64,000 bases of DNA from Blautia caecimuris (GCF_024622975.1 NZ_JANJZT010000011.1:1-64000); one strand, 5' to 3'; counted from the stretch's first letter, positions 53,011-62,403 are shown. Made by a program: numbers and translations. Notes: generated by a model not told the origin, from the letters alone.

Positions 53011-54024
53011 ATGGCATTAAGAGCGAAAGATATTGCAGAAATGCTTGGAGTTTCTACAGCGACAGTTTCACTTGTGTTAAATAATAAACCAGGGGTGGGT
53101 GATCAAAAGCGTCAGGAAATTATTGAAAAAATCAGAGAATTAGGATGTGATTATCTTCTTAAAGACATTCCTGTTACGAATGGAAATATTGGATTTGTAG
53201 TATATAAGACAATAGGAAAAATTGTGGATGAATCTCCGTTTTTTAATTATATATTGGAGGGACTAAACAGTAGTCTCACTGACTATGGCTATAATCTGAG
53301 CTTTGTATATATGAATAGAAGTACTCCTCTTGAGGTACAGGAAATGCAATTACGATCTTCGGATTGTAAAGGATTTCTTATATTTGGAGTTGAGATGCAG
53401 CGAGAAGATCTTCAGGTATTTATTGATACAGGACTTCCTTTTGTGGTATTGGATAATTCATTTCAGGACAGTGATGTAGATTCTGTTTCTATTAATAATT
53501 TTCAGGGAATCAGCAAAGCAATGCAATATGCATATGATATGGGACATAGAGAAATCGGATATATACGATGCCGAGAGCGTATCACCAGTTTTTCAGAAAG
53601 ATATCAGGCTTATAAAAATTGTATGAAAAAATTTGGCCTGAAGATAAAGGAAAGCTATATCTGGGATGTAAATTATTCGGAAAAGACTATTAGAGAAGAG
53701 GTAGGAAAATACCTTTCAGAAAATAATGAGAATCCCACTATATTTATTGCGGAAAACGATTTTATTGCATGTCATGCCATTCATGGAATGCAGGATAATG
53801 GTTACAGGGTACCAGAGGATATTTCTGTAATTGGATTTGACGACAGACCTGTATGTCAAATGATAGTTCCTTCTGTGACCACTGTAAATGTTCCTAAAAA
53901 TGCATTTGGATCCGCAGCAGTTGAGCTTTTAATGGAAAAAATGCAGAATCCCAGAGATTATTCTATGAAAACTGAAATAGGCACAAAATTAATTATTAGA
54001 AAAAGTGTTAATCAATTGAAATAA
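53011..54024 (+). CDS. LacI family transcriptional regulator
   Basis: This 337-residue protein has an N-terminal LacI helix-turn-helix (AKDIAEMLGVSTATVSLVLN) and a ribose-binder-like effector domain, ending with the VPKNAFGSAAVELL block. ATG 53011 is chosen because AAAGGAGGG lies 7 bases upstream; two earlier in-frame starts overlap that site. It sits just before the polyol operon in the same direction and most likely represses it in the absence of the imported sugar alcohol. Confidence 0.88.
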   Translation: MALRAKDIAEMLGVSTATVSLVLNNKPGVGDQKRQEIIEKIRELGCDYLLKDIPVTNGNIGFVVYKTIGKIVDESPFFNYILEGLNSSLTDYGYNLSFVYMNRSTPLEVQEMQLRSSDCKGFLIFGVEMQREDLQVFIDTGLPFVVLDNSFQDSDVDSVSINNFQGISKAMQYAYDMGHREIGYIRCRERITSFSERYQAYKNCMKKFGLKIKESYIWDVNYSEKTIREEVGKYLSENNENPTIFIAENDFIACHAIHGMQDNGYRVPEDISVIGFDDRPVCQMIVPSVTTVNVPKNAFGSAAVELLMEKMQNPRDYSMKTEIGTKLIIRKSVNQLK

Positions 54025-54057
54025 ACTTAATTTTTCTAAATATATAATTGATATAAA

Positions 54058-54099
54058 AACATTGATTTATGGAAAATACTATAGATCAGTGTTTTTTTT
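54058..54099 (+). terminator. Terminator after the LacI-type gene
   Basis: A 9-base stem with one wobble pair (54058-54066 with 54085-54093) is followed by eight T bases. Confidence 0.8.
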
Positions 54100-54184
54100 A
54101 TGTTGAAATACAGAAAAATAAGTCGAGGATGATAAATATTTATCAAATATAACTAAAATAAAGTAAAAATAATTTAAAAAACTA

Positions 54185-54216
54185 TTGACATTTACACATG
54201 GGGGGGGGGGTAAAAT
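54185..54216 (+). promoter_or_regulatory. Polyol-operon promoter with an 11-G run in its spacer
   Basis: TTGACA (54185-54190) and TAAAAT (54211-54216) are separated by 20 bases that end in eleven G (54200-54210). A second possible -35, TTTACA (54191-54196), is 14 bases from the same -10. Neither spacing is the optimal 17 at 11 G. Losing 3 G would give 17 for TTGACA; gaining 3 would give 17 for TTTACA. This is the layout of phase-variable promoters. Confidence 0.75.
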
Positions 54217-54269
54217 ACAAATAAATAAAAACTTAATAAAACTTAATATAATTTAGAGAGGAGGATATT

Positions 54270-55103
54270 ATGAATCAGTTATCTGCAATGGCCTATGAGC
54301 TTAGAGAAGATGTTATCGATATGATAGTGGAGGGAAAAGCCGGGCATATTGGCGGAGACATGAGCGTTATGGAGATTCTGACAGAAATTTATTTCGATCA
54401 GATGAATATCAGCCCTGAGAATATGAATGATCCTGAAAGAGATAAGTTCGTTTTAAGTAAGGGACATTCTGTTGAAGCCTATTATGCAGTACTGGCAAGA
54501 AAAGGATTTTTTGATATTAAAGATGTAATAGCGCAGTTTAGTAAATTTGGGACAAAATTTATCGGACATCCCAATAATAAACTTCCCGGCATTGAAATGA
54601 ACTCCGGCTCTCTGGGACATGGACTTCCAGTAAGTGTAGGAATGGCACTTGCAGGGAAGATGGATAAATCAGGATATCGTGTTTATACGGTTATGGGAGA
54701 CGGAGAGCTGGCGGAAGGGTCTGTATGGGAGGGCGCAATGGCAGCTTCTCATTATAAACTTGATAATCTCTGTGCTGTAGTAGACAGAAACCGTTTACAG
54801 ATTTCCGGCAATACAGAAGATGTAATGGCACATGATGATCTTCATGAAAGATTCCGGGCATTTGGCTGGAATGTCATTGATGTTAAAGATGGAAACAGTA
54901 TACCTCAGCTGAAAGCGGCTTTTGATGAAGCTAAAACAGTGAAAAATAAGCCTACGGTAGTAATAGCAAATACTGTAAAAGGAAAAGGCTCCGAAACTAT
55001 GGAAAATAAAGCCAACTGGCATCATAAGGTTCCGTCACCGGAAGAGGTAATACAGATTAAAACTGATTTGAGAAAAAGAAGGGAGGCGCTGATCCATGGC
55101 TAA
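54270..55103 (+). CDS. Transketolase, N-terminal (thiamine diphosphate-binding) subunit
   Basis: This 277-residue protein matches the first half of a split transketolase: LSKGHSVEAYYAVL, GSLGHGLPVSVG and the thiamine diphosphate motif GDGELAEGS with a downstream NRLQ segment. It moves two-carbon units between sugar phosphates. GAGAGGAGG precedes the start. It overlaps the C-terminal subunit gene by 8 bases. As the first gene of the polyol operon it would be directly affected by the poly-G promoter. Confidence 0.93.
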   Translation: MNQLSAMAYELREDVIDMIVEGKAGHIGGDMSVMEILTEIYFDQMNISPENMNDPERDKFVLSKGHSVEAYYAVLARKGFFDIKDVIAQFSKFGTKFIGHPNNKLPGIEMNSGSLGHGLPVSVGMALAGKMDKSGYRVYTVMGDGELAEGSVWEGAMAASHYKLDNLCAVVDRNRLQISGNTEDVMAHDDLHERFRAFGWNVIDVKDGNSIPQLKAAFDEAKTVKNKPTVVIANTVKGKGSETMENKANWHHKVPSPEEVIQIKTDLRKRREALIHG

Positions 55104-56025
55104 AATTGCAAACAAACAGGTAATTTGTGATGTACTGATGCGGGAGGCAGAAAAAGATAAAGATATTGTTGCTCTTTGCAGTGATTCCCGGGGAAGCGCT
55201 TCTTTTTCAAAATTTGCAGAGACGTATCCGGAACAGTTTGTAGAAACAGGAATAGCAGAACAGAATCTGGTAAGTATTTCCGCAGGACTTGCGAAATGTG
55301 GAAAAAAACCATATGCTGCTTCGCCGGCCTGCTTTTTATCTACCAGAAGCTATGAACAGTGTAAAGTAGATGTGGCATACTCAAACACAAACGTAAAACT
55401 GATTGGGATCAGTGGAGGAGTAAGCTACGGGGCTTTGGGAATGAGCCATCATTCTGCGCAGGATATAGCAGCCATGTCAGCCATTCCCAATATGAGAGTC
55501 TATCTTCCAAGCGACAGATTTCAGACAGAAAAGCTGACAGAGGCGCTTCTTAAAGATGAAAAACCTGCTTATATTCGTGTAGGACGAAATGCTGTTGAGG
55601 ATGTGTATGAAGAGGGCAAGATACCTTTTGAGATGGATAAGGCAACAGTAGTAAGAGAAGGAACAGACATTGCAATTATTGCCTGTGGTGAAATGGTGAA
55701 ACCGGCCCTGGATGCAGCAGAGCTTCTTGATGAAAAAGGAGTCAGTGCATCAGTTATAGATATGTACTGCCTGAAACCGCTGGATAAAGAAACGATCATC
55801 CGTGTTTCTTCCAATGTAAAGGCTGTAGTTACCGTTGAGGAGCATGCGCCGTTTGGGGGACTGGGATCTATGGTAAGTCAGGTTACAGGCGAACATTGTC
55901 CTGTAAAGGTGATCAATCTTTCATTACCTGATGAGCCGGTTATTTCCGGAACATCAAAGGAAGTTTTTGATTATTACGGACTGAATGCACAGGGAATTGT
56001 AAAAAAGGTAATGGAGCTGATCTGA
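55096..56025 (+). CDS. Transketolase, C-terminal subunit
   Basis: This 309-residue protein contains the pyrimidine-binding and C-terminal domains of transketolase: FVETGIAEQNLVSISAGLA, the conserved Glu in that block, SHHSAQDIAAM and a C-terminal VEEHAPFGGLGS segment. It pairs with the preceding subunit to form the active enzyme. A GGGAGG site lies inside the previous gene. The kinase gene starts 2 bases after its stop. Confidence 0.93.
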   Translation: MAKIANKQVICDVLMREAEKDKDIVALCSDSRGSASFSKFAETYPEQFVETGIAEQNLVSISAGLAKCGKKPYAASPACFLSTRSYEQCKVDVAYSNTNVKLIGISGGVSYGALGMSHHSAQDIAAMSAIPNMRVYLPSDRFQTEKLTEALLKDEKPAYIRVGRNAVEDVYEEGKIPFEMDKATVVREGTDIAIIACGEMVKPALDAAELLDEKGVSASVIDMYCLKPLDKETIIRVSSNVKAVVTVEEHAPFGGLGSMVSQVTGEHCPVKVINLSLPDEPVISGTSKEVFDYYGLNAQGIVKKVMELI

Positions 56026-56026
56026 T

Positions 56027-57502
56027 ATGGGGAAATATTTAATAGGAATCGATCAGAGTACACAGGGAACAAAAGCACTGCTTTTTGATCAGGAAGGGAA
56101 TCTGATCAAACGTACTGACAAAGCTCACAGGCAGATCATAAATGAAAAAGGCTGGGTTTCTCATGATCCGGAAGAGATTTACAGAAATACTCTGGAAGCT
56201 GTAAGGAATCTGGTTCAGGAATCCGGTATTCCGGCAGGTGATGTTGTGGGTGTGGGAATCAGTAATCAGAGAGAAACTTCCCTTGCCTGGGACAGATCAA
56301 CAGGGGAACCGCTGGGACAGGCAATTGTCTGGCAGTGCGCGCGAGCTGTTGATATCTGTGAAAGAGTGGAACGGGCAGGACAGGCAGAAGCAGTCAGAAG
56401 CCGCACGGGTATTAATCTGTCTCCTTATTTTCCGGCATCCAAGATTGCCTGGATCCTTGAAAATGTGGAAGGAGCAAAGGAGAAAGCAGATTCAGGAAAT
56501 ATCTGTCATGGAACAATTGACACCTGGCTTATTTATAAACTGACCGGAGGAAAAGAATATAAAACAGACTATTCCAATGCGTCAAGGACACAGCTTTTTA
56601 ATATTTTTGAGCTGAAATGGGATCAGGAGATCTGTGAGCTTTTTGGGATCAACCCGGATAATATGGCAGAGGTATGTGATTCAGATTCCTGCTTTGGCGA
56701 AACGGATTTTAACGGATTTCTGCCTCATCCGGTTCCGATACACGGAGTTCTGGGAGATTCACACGGAGCCTTATTTGGACAGGGATGTCTGAAACCGGGA
56801 ATGACGAAATCCACTTATGGAACCGGCTCTTCTATTATGATGAATATTGGAGAAAAGCCTGTTTTGAGTACCCATGGAGTGGTGACCTCTCTTGCATGGA
56901 GTATGAACGGAAAAGTAAATTATGTACTGGAAGGCAATCTGAATTATACAGGGGCAGTGATCACATGGCTGAAAGATGATATGAAGCTGATCTCATCTCC
57001 CGGAGAGACCCAAAAACTTGCGGAAGAGGCGTCAAAAGATGATAAAACTTATCTGGTTCCTGCATTTTCAGGACTTGGAGCTCCTTACTGGGACAGTCGG
57101 GCAACAGCGGCAGTTGTAGGGATGACAAGAACTACAAAAAAGCCGGAGCTGGTAAAGGCCGCAGTAGAGTGTATTGCTTATCAGATCACAGATATTGTCA
57201 ATGCCATGAGCGAAGATGCAGGAGTAAAGGTTGAGGAATTAAGAGTAGACGGAGGCCCAACCAGAAACAGTTATCTGATGCAGTTTCAAAGCGACATGAC
57301 ACGGGCAGCGGTTCAGGTGCCGGATGCGGAAGAACTCTCAGGAATGGGACCGGCTTTTGCAGCGGGAATTGCGTTAGGGCTGTGGGATGAAAATATTTTT
57401 AACAAGCTGAACAGGACAAAATATGAACCTGAAATGAATGAAAAAGAAGCTGAGCAAAAGTATCTCGGATGGAAAAAAGCAGTTGAACGGGTACTAATGT
57501 AA
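56027..57502 (+). CDS. FGGY family carbohydrate kinase (glycerol-kinase-like)
   Basis: This 491-residue kinase has the ATP motif GIDQSTQGTKA near the N-terminus, SNQRETSLAWDR, AIVWQCARA and the C-terminal DGGPTRNSYLMQFQ block. The NQRET and IVWQC segments are closer to glycerol kinase than to classical xylulokinase. Its operon, with a zinc polyol dehydrogenase and transketolase, points to a ketose such as xylulose, ribulose or a tetrulose as substrate. That assignment is inference. Confidence 0.88.
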   Translation: MGKYLIGIDQSTQGTKALLFDQEGNLIKRTDKAHRQIINEKGWVSHDPEEIYRNTLEAVRNLVQESGIPAGDVVGVGISNQRETSLAWDRSTGEPLGQAIVWQCARAVDICERVERAGQAEAVRSRTGINLSPYFPASKIAWILENVEGAKEKADSGNICHGTIDTWLIYKLTGGKEYKTDYSNASRTQLFNIFELKWDQEICELFGINPDNMAEVCDSDSCFGETDFNGFLPHPVPIHGVLGDSHGALFGQGCLKPGMTKSTYGTGSSIMMNIGEKPVLSTHGVVTSLAWSMNGKVNYVLEGNLNYTGAVITWLKDDMKLISSPGETQKLAEEASKDDKTYLVPAFSGLGAPYWDSRATAAVVGMTRTTKKPELVKAAVECIAYQITDIVNAMSEDAGVKVEELRVDGGPTRNSYLMQFQSDMTRAAVQVPDAEELSGMGPAFAAGIALGLWDENIFNKLNRTKYEPEMNEKEAEQKYLGWKKAVERVLM

Positions 57503-57551
57503 ACGGAGAAGAACTTAAATAAATAATTATGACATAAAGGAGAAGAACATC

Positions 57552-58598
57552 ATGGAAGGAAAAATGAAAGTATGTGTATTAACCGGTAAACAGAAACTGG
57601 AATGGGTAGAACGTGACATTCCTCAGCCGGGAAAAGGAGAGCTTCAGATCAAGCTGGAATATGTAGGAGTATGTGGTTCAGACCTTCATTTTTATCAGGA
57701 GGGACAGCTGGCTAACTGGACTCTGGATGGGCCTCTGGCTCTGGGACATGAGCCGGGCGGAGTAGTAAGCGCAGTTGGCGAAGGAGTAGAAGGATTTAAA
57801 GTAGGAGATAAAGTTTCTATTGAACCGGCAGTACCCTGCGGCGAATGTGAAGACTGCAGAAAAGGAAATTATAATCTCTGTAAGAATATCAGGATGCTTG
57901 CAATTCCGGGAGAAAGAGACGGAGTAAATGCAGAATATTGTGTGCATGATGCAAGCATGTGCTATAAGCTTCCGGATAATATGGATACGCTGGAAGGGGC
58001 ATTGATCGAGCCTCTGGCAGTTGGAATGCATGCAACAGAATTGTCAAATGCAAAGGTGGGAGAGACTGCGATTGTTCTGGGAAGCGGATGTATTGGTCTT
58101 TGTACTATTATGAGCCTTAAGGCAAGAGGCGTCAGCGAGATTTATGTTGCAGACGTAATGGACAAACGTCTGGAAAAGGCTCTGGAAGTAGGCGCTACAA
58201 GAGTATTTAACAGTAAACGTGAGAGCATTGAAGAATTTGCCAAAACACTTCCGGGAGGCGGCGCAGATCAGGTTTACGAATGTGCGGGAAACAGAATTAC
58301 AACACTTCAGACCTGCAGACTGATCAAACGTGCAGGAAAGGTCACACTGGTTGGTGTTTCTCCGGAACCGGTTCTGGAGCTGGATATTGCAACTTTGAAT
58401 GCAATGGAAGGAACTATTTATTCTGTATACCGCTACAGAAATCTCTGGCCAAAGGCGATTGCAGCAGTTTCTTCCGGTCTGATCCCGGTCAGAAGCATTG
58501 TGTCTCATGAGTTTGATTTTAAGGACTGTATTGAAGCTATTGAATACAGCCTGAATCATAAGGATGAAGTCATCAAGGCAGCAGTTAAATTCCAGTAA
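57552..58598 (+). CDS. Zinc-dependent polyol dehydrogenase (sorbitol/xylitol dehydrogenase-like)
   Basis: This 348-residue medium-chain dehydrogenase has catalytic zinc ligands in VGVCGSDLHF and LGHEPGG, the four structural Cys in CGECEDCRKGNYNLC and a nucleotide motif VLGSGCIGL. It oxidises a sugar alcohol to a ketose with NAD. GGAGAAG lies 13 bases before ATG 57552. Together with the kinase and transketolase it gives a polyol to ketose to ketose-phosphate route. Confidence 0.9.
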   Translation: MEGKMKVCVLTGKQKLEWVERDIPQPGKGELQIKLEYVGVCGSDLHFYQEGQLANWTLDGPLALGHEPGGVVSAVGEGVEGFKVGDKVSIEPAVPCGECEDCRKGNYNLCKNIRMLAIPGERDGVNAEYCVHDASMCYKLPDNMDTLEGALIEPLAVGMHATELSNAKVGETAIVLGSGCIGLCTIMSLKARGVSEIYVADVMDKRLEKALEVGATRVFNSKRESIEEFAKTLPGGGADQVYECAGNRITTLQTCRLIKRAGKVTLVGVSPEPVLELDIATLNAMEGTIYSVYRYRNLWPKAIAAVSSGLIPVRSIVSHEFDFKDCIEAIEYSLNHKDEVIKAAVKFQ

Positions 58599-58642
58599 AG
58601 AAAAACAGCATATAAAAATAAATGTACAGGGAGGATTTTAAG

Positions 58643-59701
58643 ATGTTAAGAAGAAAAATGATGGTTATGGCAATGGCAGCAGCAATGATCGGAACAATGA
58701 CAGGATCTGTGAATGTATATGCGGCAAAGGCAGGAGACAGCGCTACAGGTAAAACTGAACTGGCAGACGCAGATTTCGATACAAGTTATGAACCGAAAAA
58801 GGATAGCTACAAAATTTACTGTACATACAAAAATATCCACAGCTGGTACGATGCAATTAAATGCGGCGTTGATGCGGCAGTAGCAGATTTTGCAGAAAAA
58901 GGCGTGGAAATCGATTATGAATGGTATGGACCTGCAGAGCCGGACGCAGTGGATCAGGTAAATTCCATTGAAACAGCCATCGGACAGGGATATGATCTGA
59001 TCGCTGTTGATGTAAATCAGCCGGAGACAACAGCAAAGGCTGTGGATGAAGCAGTGGCAGCAGGAATCCCGGTTGCAACCTTTGCCAGCAGTGATATTGA
59101 AGACTGCGACAGAAGCTTTTTTGTAGGAAATACAGATAATTACGGCGATGGCTGCGCTCTTGCAAAAGCAGTGTGCGAAGAGATGGGCGGTAAAGGACAG
59201 ATTGCGATCCTTTCCGGAACAATGGGAGCCGCATCTCATGAAGAACGTCTCCAGGGATTTAAAGATACGATTGCAGAATATCCGGACATTGAGATTGTAG
59301 ACGAGCAGAGAGATAACGATGCAGTAGAAAAAGCAATCAGCATTACAGAATCCTGGCTTCAGGCATATCCGGATCTTGGCGGAATCCTCTGCAATAACAT
59401 GTCGAATCCGGTTGGCGCATGTCAGGCAGTGAAGGATGCCGGTAAATCAGGGGATATTGTAATCGGAGGTATGGATCATGATCTTCGTACTCTGGAATAT
59501 CTGAAAGACGGTACACTGTTTGTGGCACAGGTTCAGAACTGCTACGACATGGGATATAAGCTGGTTTATAACGCAGTAAAGACAATTGACGGAGAAGCAG
59601 TAGAGGAAGAGGCTACAAATGTCGGATCCACTTCCGTTTATGCAGACAGCGCAGATAAATATATTGAAATGTTATATGGAGAAAGTGCAGATGCAGAATA
59701 A
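58643..59701 (+). CDS. Polyol/sugar ABC importer substrate-binding protein, no lipobox
   Basis: This 352-residue ribose-binder-type protein has a Sec signal ending VYA near residue 24 (MAMAAAMIGTMTG core), followed by KAGDS with no lipobox Cys. The body has VDQVNSIETAIGQGYDLIAV and AILSGTMGAASHEERLQGF segments of Peripla_BP_4 proteins. ATG 58643 follows GGGAGG; an ATG at 58622 precedes that site. It should bind the sugar alcohol metabolised by the operon. Confidence 0.87.
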   Translation: MLRRKMMVMAMAAAMIGTMTGSVNVYAAKAGDSATGKTELADADFDTSYEPKKDSYKIYCTYKNIHSWYDAIKCGVDAAVADFAEKGVEIDYEWYGPAEPDAVDQVNSIETAIGQGYDLIAVDVNQPETTAKAVDEAVAAGIPVATFASSDIEDCDRSFFVGNTDNYGDGCALAKAVCEEMGGKGQIAILSGTMGAASHEERLQGFKDTIAEYPDIEIVDEQRDNDAVEKAISITESWLQAYPDLGGILCNNMSNPVGACQAVKDAGKSGDIVIGGMDHDLRTLEYLKDGTLFVAQVQNCYDMGYKLVYNAVKTIDGEAVEEEATNVGSTSVYADSADKYIEMLYGESADAE

Positions 59702-61190
59702 TACAGAGAAGCTTCTGGTTGAAATGCGGGATATTGTAAAAACCTTCCCGGGAACAAAGGCTCTTGACGGTGTGACTTTAAAGCTCCGCAAAGGAGAAAT
59801 CCATGCACTGGTAGGTGAAAACGGAGCGGGAAAAAGTACTTTAATGAATATTCTTACCGGACAGTTTGCAATGGACAGCGGAGAGATGATCATGGAGGGA
59901 GAACCGGTCAGGTTCTCCTCTCCCAGAGAAGCAATGAGAAAAAATATTGTTCTGGTACCTCAGGAATTGAATCTTGTACCAGAAGCCAGCATTGCGGAAA
60001 ATATTTTTCTGGGAAATGAAGTGATGGAAAAAAAGCTGATCAACTGGACAAAGACCCGTCAGGAGGCAGAGAGACTTCTTGCGCTTCTGGATGTTCAGAC
60101 AGATGTTTCTCAGCCGGTAAAGCTGCTTTCGGCAGCGTATCAGCAGCTTGTTTCTATTGCCCGGGCGCTTGCCTATGATCCAAAAGTATTGATTTTGGAT
60201 GAGCCTACAGCGGTTTTGACCAATCGTGAGACAGAAAGTCTCTTTCAGTCCATGCAGAGGCTGAAAAAAGGCGGCACAGCTATGGTATTTATTACTCATC
60301 ACCTGGATGAGGTTATGGAACAGGCAGACAGAATCACTATTATGAAGGACGGATGCCTTGTAAAAGAAGTCCATGTCTCTGAAATCACAAAAGAAGAAAT
60401 GATTAATCAGATGGCTGGGAAAAAGGTACAGATTACGGGTAGAGTCCAGAGAAAAGTTTCCGATGAAGTGTTTTTTGAGGCCAGAAATCTTTCCAGAAAA
60501 GGGGAGTTCCAGAATGTAAGCTTTGAAATCCATAAGGGAGAAATTCTGGGAGTTGCCGGTCTGGTAGGAGCTGGCCGTACAGAAATTTTTAAGAGTGTTT
60601 TTGGCATTACCGAAAAGGAACCTGGCGGTCAGACTTTTATTGAGGGAAAAGAAGTACATATCAAATCCCCTATAGATGCGATCAGATATGGAATGGGCTA
60701 TGTTTCGGAAGAACGCAGGCATGATGGTATTGCTCCGGATATGTCTGTTATGGAAAATACGATGCTTCCATCTTATGACAAAATAAAAAAACACGGTCTG
60801 ATCGATTACAGACAGGCGATTGAGACAGCTGAAAAATATATTAGTTCCTTCAAAATTAAAACAGCATCCAGAGAAACACTGATTAAGAATCTGTCAGGAG
60901 GTAATCAGCAGAAGGTTATTGTAGCGCGCTGGATGGCAAAGGGGATTAAAATGCTGATCCTTGATGAACCTACTCGTGGTATTGATGTAAATGCAAAAGG
61001 AGAAATACACCAGCTTATCCGTGATCTTGCAGACAATGGAGTATCAGTTGTTGTAATTTCTTCAGAGATGGAAGAGGTTATGGCTTTATCTGACAGGATT
61101 ATGGTTGTTCATCAGGGTAGAATCAGCGGCTACATCACAGATGTGGATTTGATCACACAGGAGGATGTGCTGAAAGTAGCTTTTCAATAG
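59691..61190 (+). CDS. Sugar ABC importer ATPase with two nucleotide-binding domains
   Basis: This 499-residue RbsA/XylG-like ATPase has domain 1 with Walker A GENGAGKST and Walker B LILDEPTAV, and domain 2 with signature LSGGNQQK and Walker B LILDEPTRG; the second Walker A is degenerate (GLVGAGRT). ATG 59691 overlaps the end of the binding-protein gene by 11 bases and has a GGAGA site. An earlier in-frame ATG at 59619 lies deep inside that gene and is unlikely. Confidence 0.9.
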   Translation: MQNNTEKLLVEMRDIVKTFPGTKALDGVTLKLRKGEIHALVGENGAGKSTLMNILTGQFAMDSGEMIMEGEPVRFSSPREAMRKNIVLVPQELNLVPEASIAENIFLGNEVMEKKLINWTKTRQEAERLLALLDVQTDVSQPVKLLSAAYQQLVSIARALAYDPKVLILDEPTAVLTNRETESLFQSMQRLKKGGTAMVFITHHLDEVMEQADRITIMKDGCLVKEVHVSEITKEEMINQMAGKKVQITGRVQRKVSDEVFFEARNLSRKGEFQNVSFEIHKGEILGVAGLVGAGRTEIFKSVFGITEKEPGGQTFIEGKEVHIKSPIDAIRYGMGYVSEERRHDGIAPDMSVMENTMLPSYDKIKKHGLIDYRQAIETAEKYISSFKIKTASRETLIKNLSGGNQQKVIVARWMAKGIKMLILDEPTRGIDVNAKGEIHQLIRDLADNGVSVVVISSEMEEVMALSDRIMVVHQGRISGYITDVDLITQEDVLKVAFQ

Positions 61191-61206
61191 GAGGTAAAAC
61201 AGCAAA

Positions 61207-62193
61207 ATGGACAGGATAAAGAAATTTTTTAAATCCACGGCTGGCATGGTTCTGATCGTAACGATTCTGGTTGGCATTATCGTACATGCCACCACAGGAA
61301 ACTTTTTTACGGCGTATAATATCAGTACACTGACAAGAGCTGCATCCTTTGTAATTATTGTAGGATTTGGACAGACGATTGTTCTTCTGACTGGCGGAAT
61401 CGACCTGTCAGTGGCAACTATCGGTTCTGTGTGCGGTATGGCGGGGGCTATCTTTATGGTGAATTATGGAATCAATCCATATCTTGCCATTGTGATCGCC
61501 AGCCTTCTGGGAATTGTACTGGGAGCAGTAAATGGATTTTTTATTGCATATTTTAAAATGACACCATTTATTGTAACTCTGGCAACTATGCAGATTTATA
61601 AAGGTATTGTATACGTTATTACAAAAGGTATGCCGATCACGGGTATGCCGGAATCAGCAGAAAAACTTGCAAATGGAGTGATTGGCGGCGTTCTTCCAAA
61701 CATTGTAATTATCATGGTTATTATCTGCGTGATTCTTACAGTCATATTAAAAAGAACAAAGTTCGGACGTTATGTATATGCTTTGGGCGGAAACAGAAGC
61801 TGTGCAAAAATTGTAGGTATTCCTACAGAACGTATTGAGATGATGGTATATTGTCTCAGCGGACTTCTCTCTGCCATTGCAGGTGTGCTGATGGCATGTA
61901 AACTGGCATCCTTCCAGGCAAGTATTGGCGAGAGCTGGCAGATGGATTCTATTACAGCTTCTGTTCTGGGCGGAACATCTATGGCCGGTGGAATTGGAAA
62001 TGTGGTAGGAACTATCATTGGTGGTGTTTTAAGCAGTGTTATCAGTACCTGTATTACATTACTTCGTGTATCTTCTTACTGGGAGACGATCGTTACAGGC
62101 GCGGTAGTTCTGATTGCTGTACTGATTGATGCAGTGAAAGACAATCCGGTCATTAAAGCAAGGATAAAAAGAATCTTTACAAGGAAGGCATAA
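61207..62193 (+). CDS. Sugar ABC importer permease (RbsC/XylH-like)
   Basis: This 328-residue membrane protein of about ten helices carries the ribose-type permease signatures LTGGIDLSVATIG and FGRYVYALGGNRSCAKIVGI. TAGGAGG precedes ATG 61207. It completes the importer of the polyol operon, which ends at the terminator directly after it. One permease gene implies a homodimeric channel. Confidence 0.92.
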   Translation: MDRIKKFFKSTAGMVLIVTILVGIIVHATTGNFFTAYNISTLTRAASFVIIVGFGQTIVLLTGGIDLSVATIGSVCGMAGAIFMVNYGINPYLAIVIASLLGIVLGAVNGFFIAYFKMTPFIVTLATMQIYKGIVYVITKGMPITGMPESAEKLANGVIGGVLPNIVIIMVIICVILTVILKRTKFGRYVYALGGNRSCAKIVGIPTERIEMMVYCLSGLLSAIAGVLMACKLASFQASIGESWQMDSITASVLGGTSMAGGIGNVVGTIIGGVLSSVISTCITLLRVSSYWETIVTGAVVLIAVLIDAVKDNPVIKARIKRIFTRKA

Positions 62194-62221
62194 AATCAGT
62201 AAAAACATGCAGATAACTGAC

Positions 62222-62266
62222 ACAGGGGATATTTATTCGGAAGGATAGATATTCCCTGTATTTTTA
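62222..62266 (+). terminator. Terminator after the polyol operon
   Basis: Arms ACAGGGGATAT (62222-62232) and ATATTCCCTGT (62249-62259) pair with one wobble and lead into a T-rich tail. Confidence 0.8.
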
Positions 62267-62358
62267 TTTAATCCCTGTTTTATGCGTTGTCCTGCAAAAC
62301 CCTGTTGTGTGTTTGGGCAATATGAAGTAGAATAGAGAAAATGAGAAGGAGACATAAA

Positions 62359-62403
62359 GGGCAAAATGCCATCGCCAAAGGCGATATGGAATGCATTTTG
62401 CCC
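62359..62403. repeat. Long intergenic inverted repeat
   Basis: Outer arms of 11 bases (62359-62369 with 62393-62403) and inner arms ATCGCC/GGCGAT (62371-62376 with 62380-62385) form a long hairpin with a bulge. There is no T run. It could be a palindromic repeat element, a small structured RNA or a regulator site for the next gene. Confidence 0.65.
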
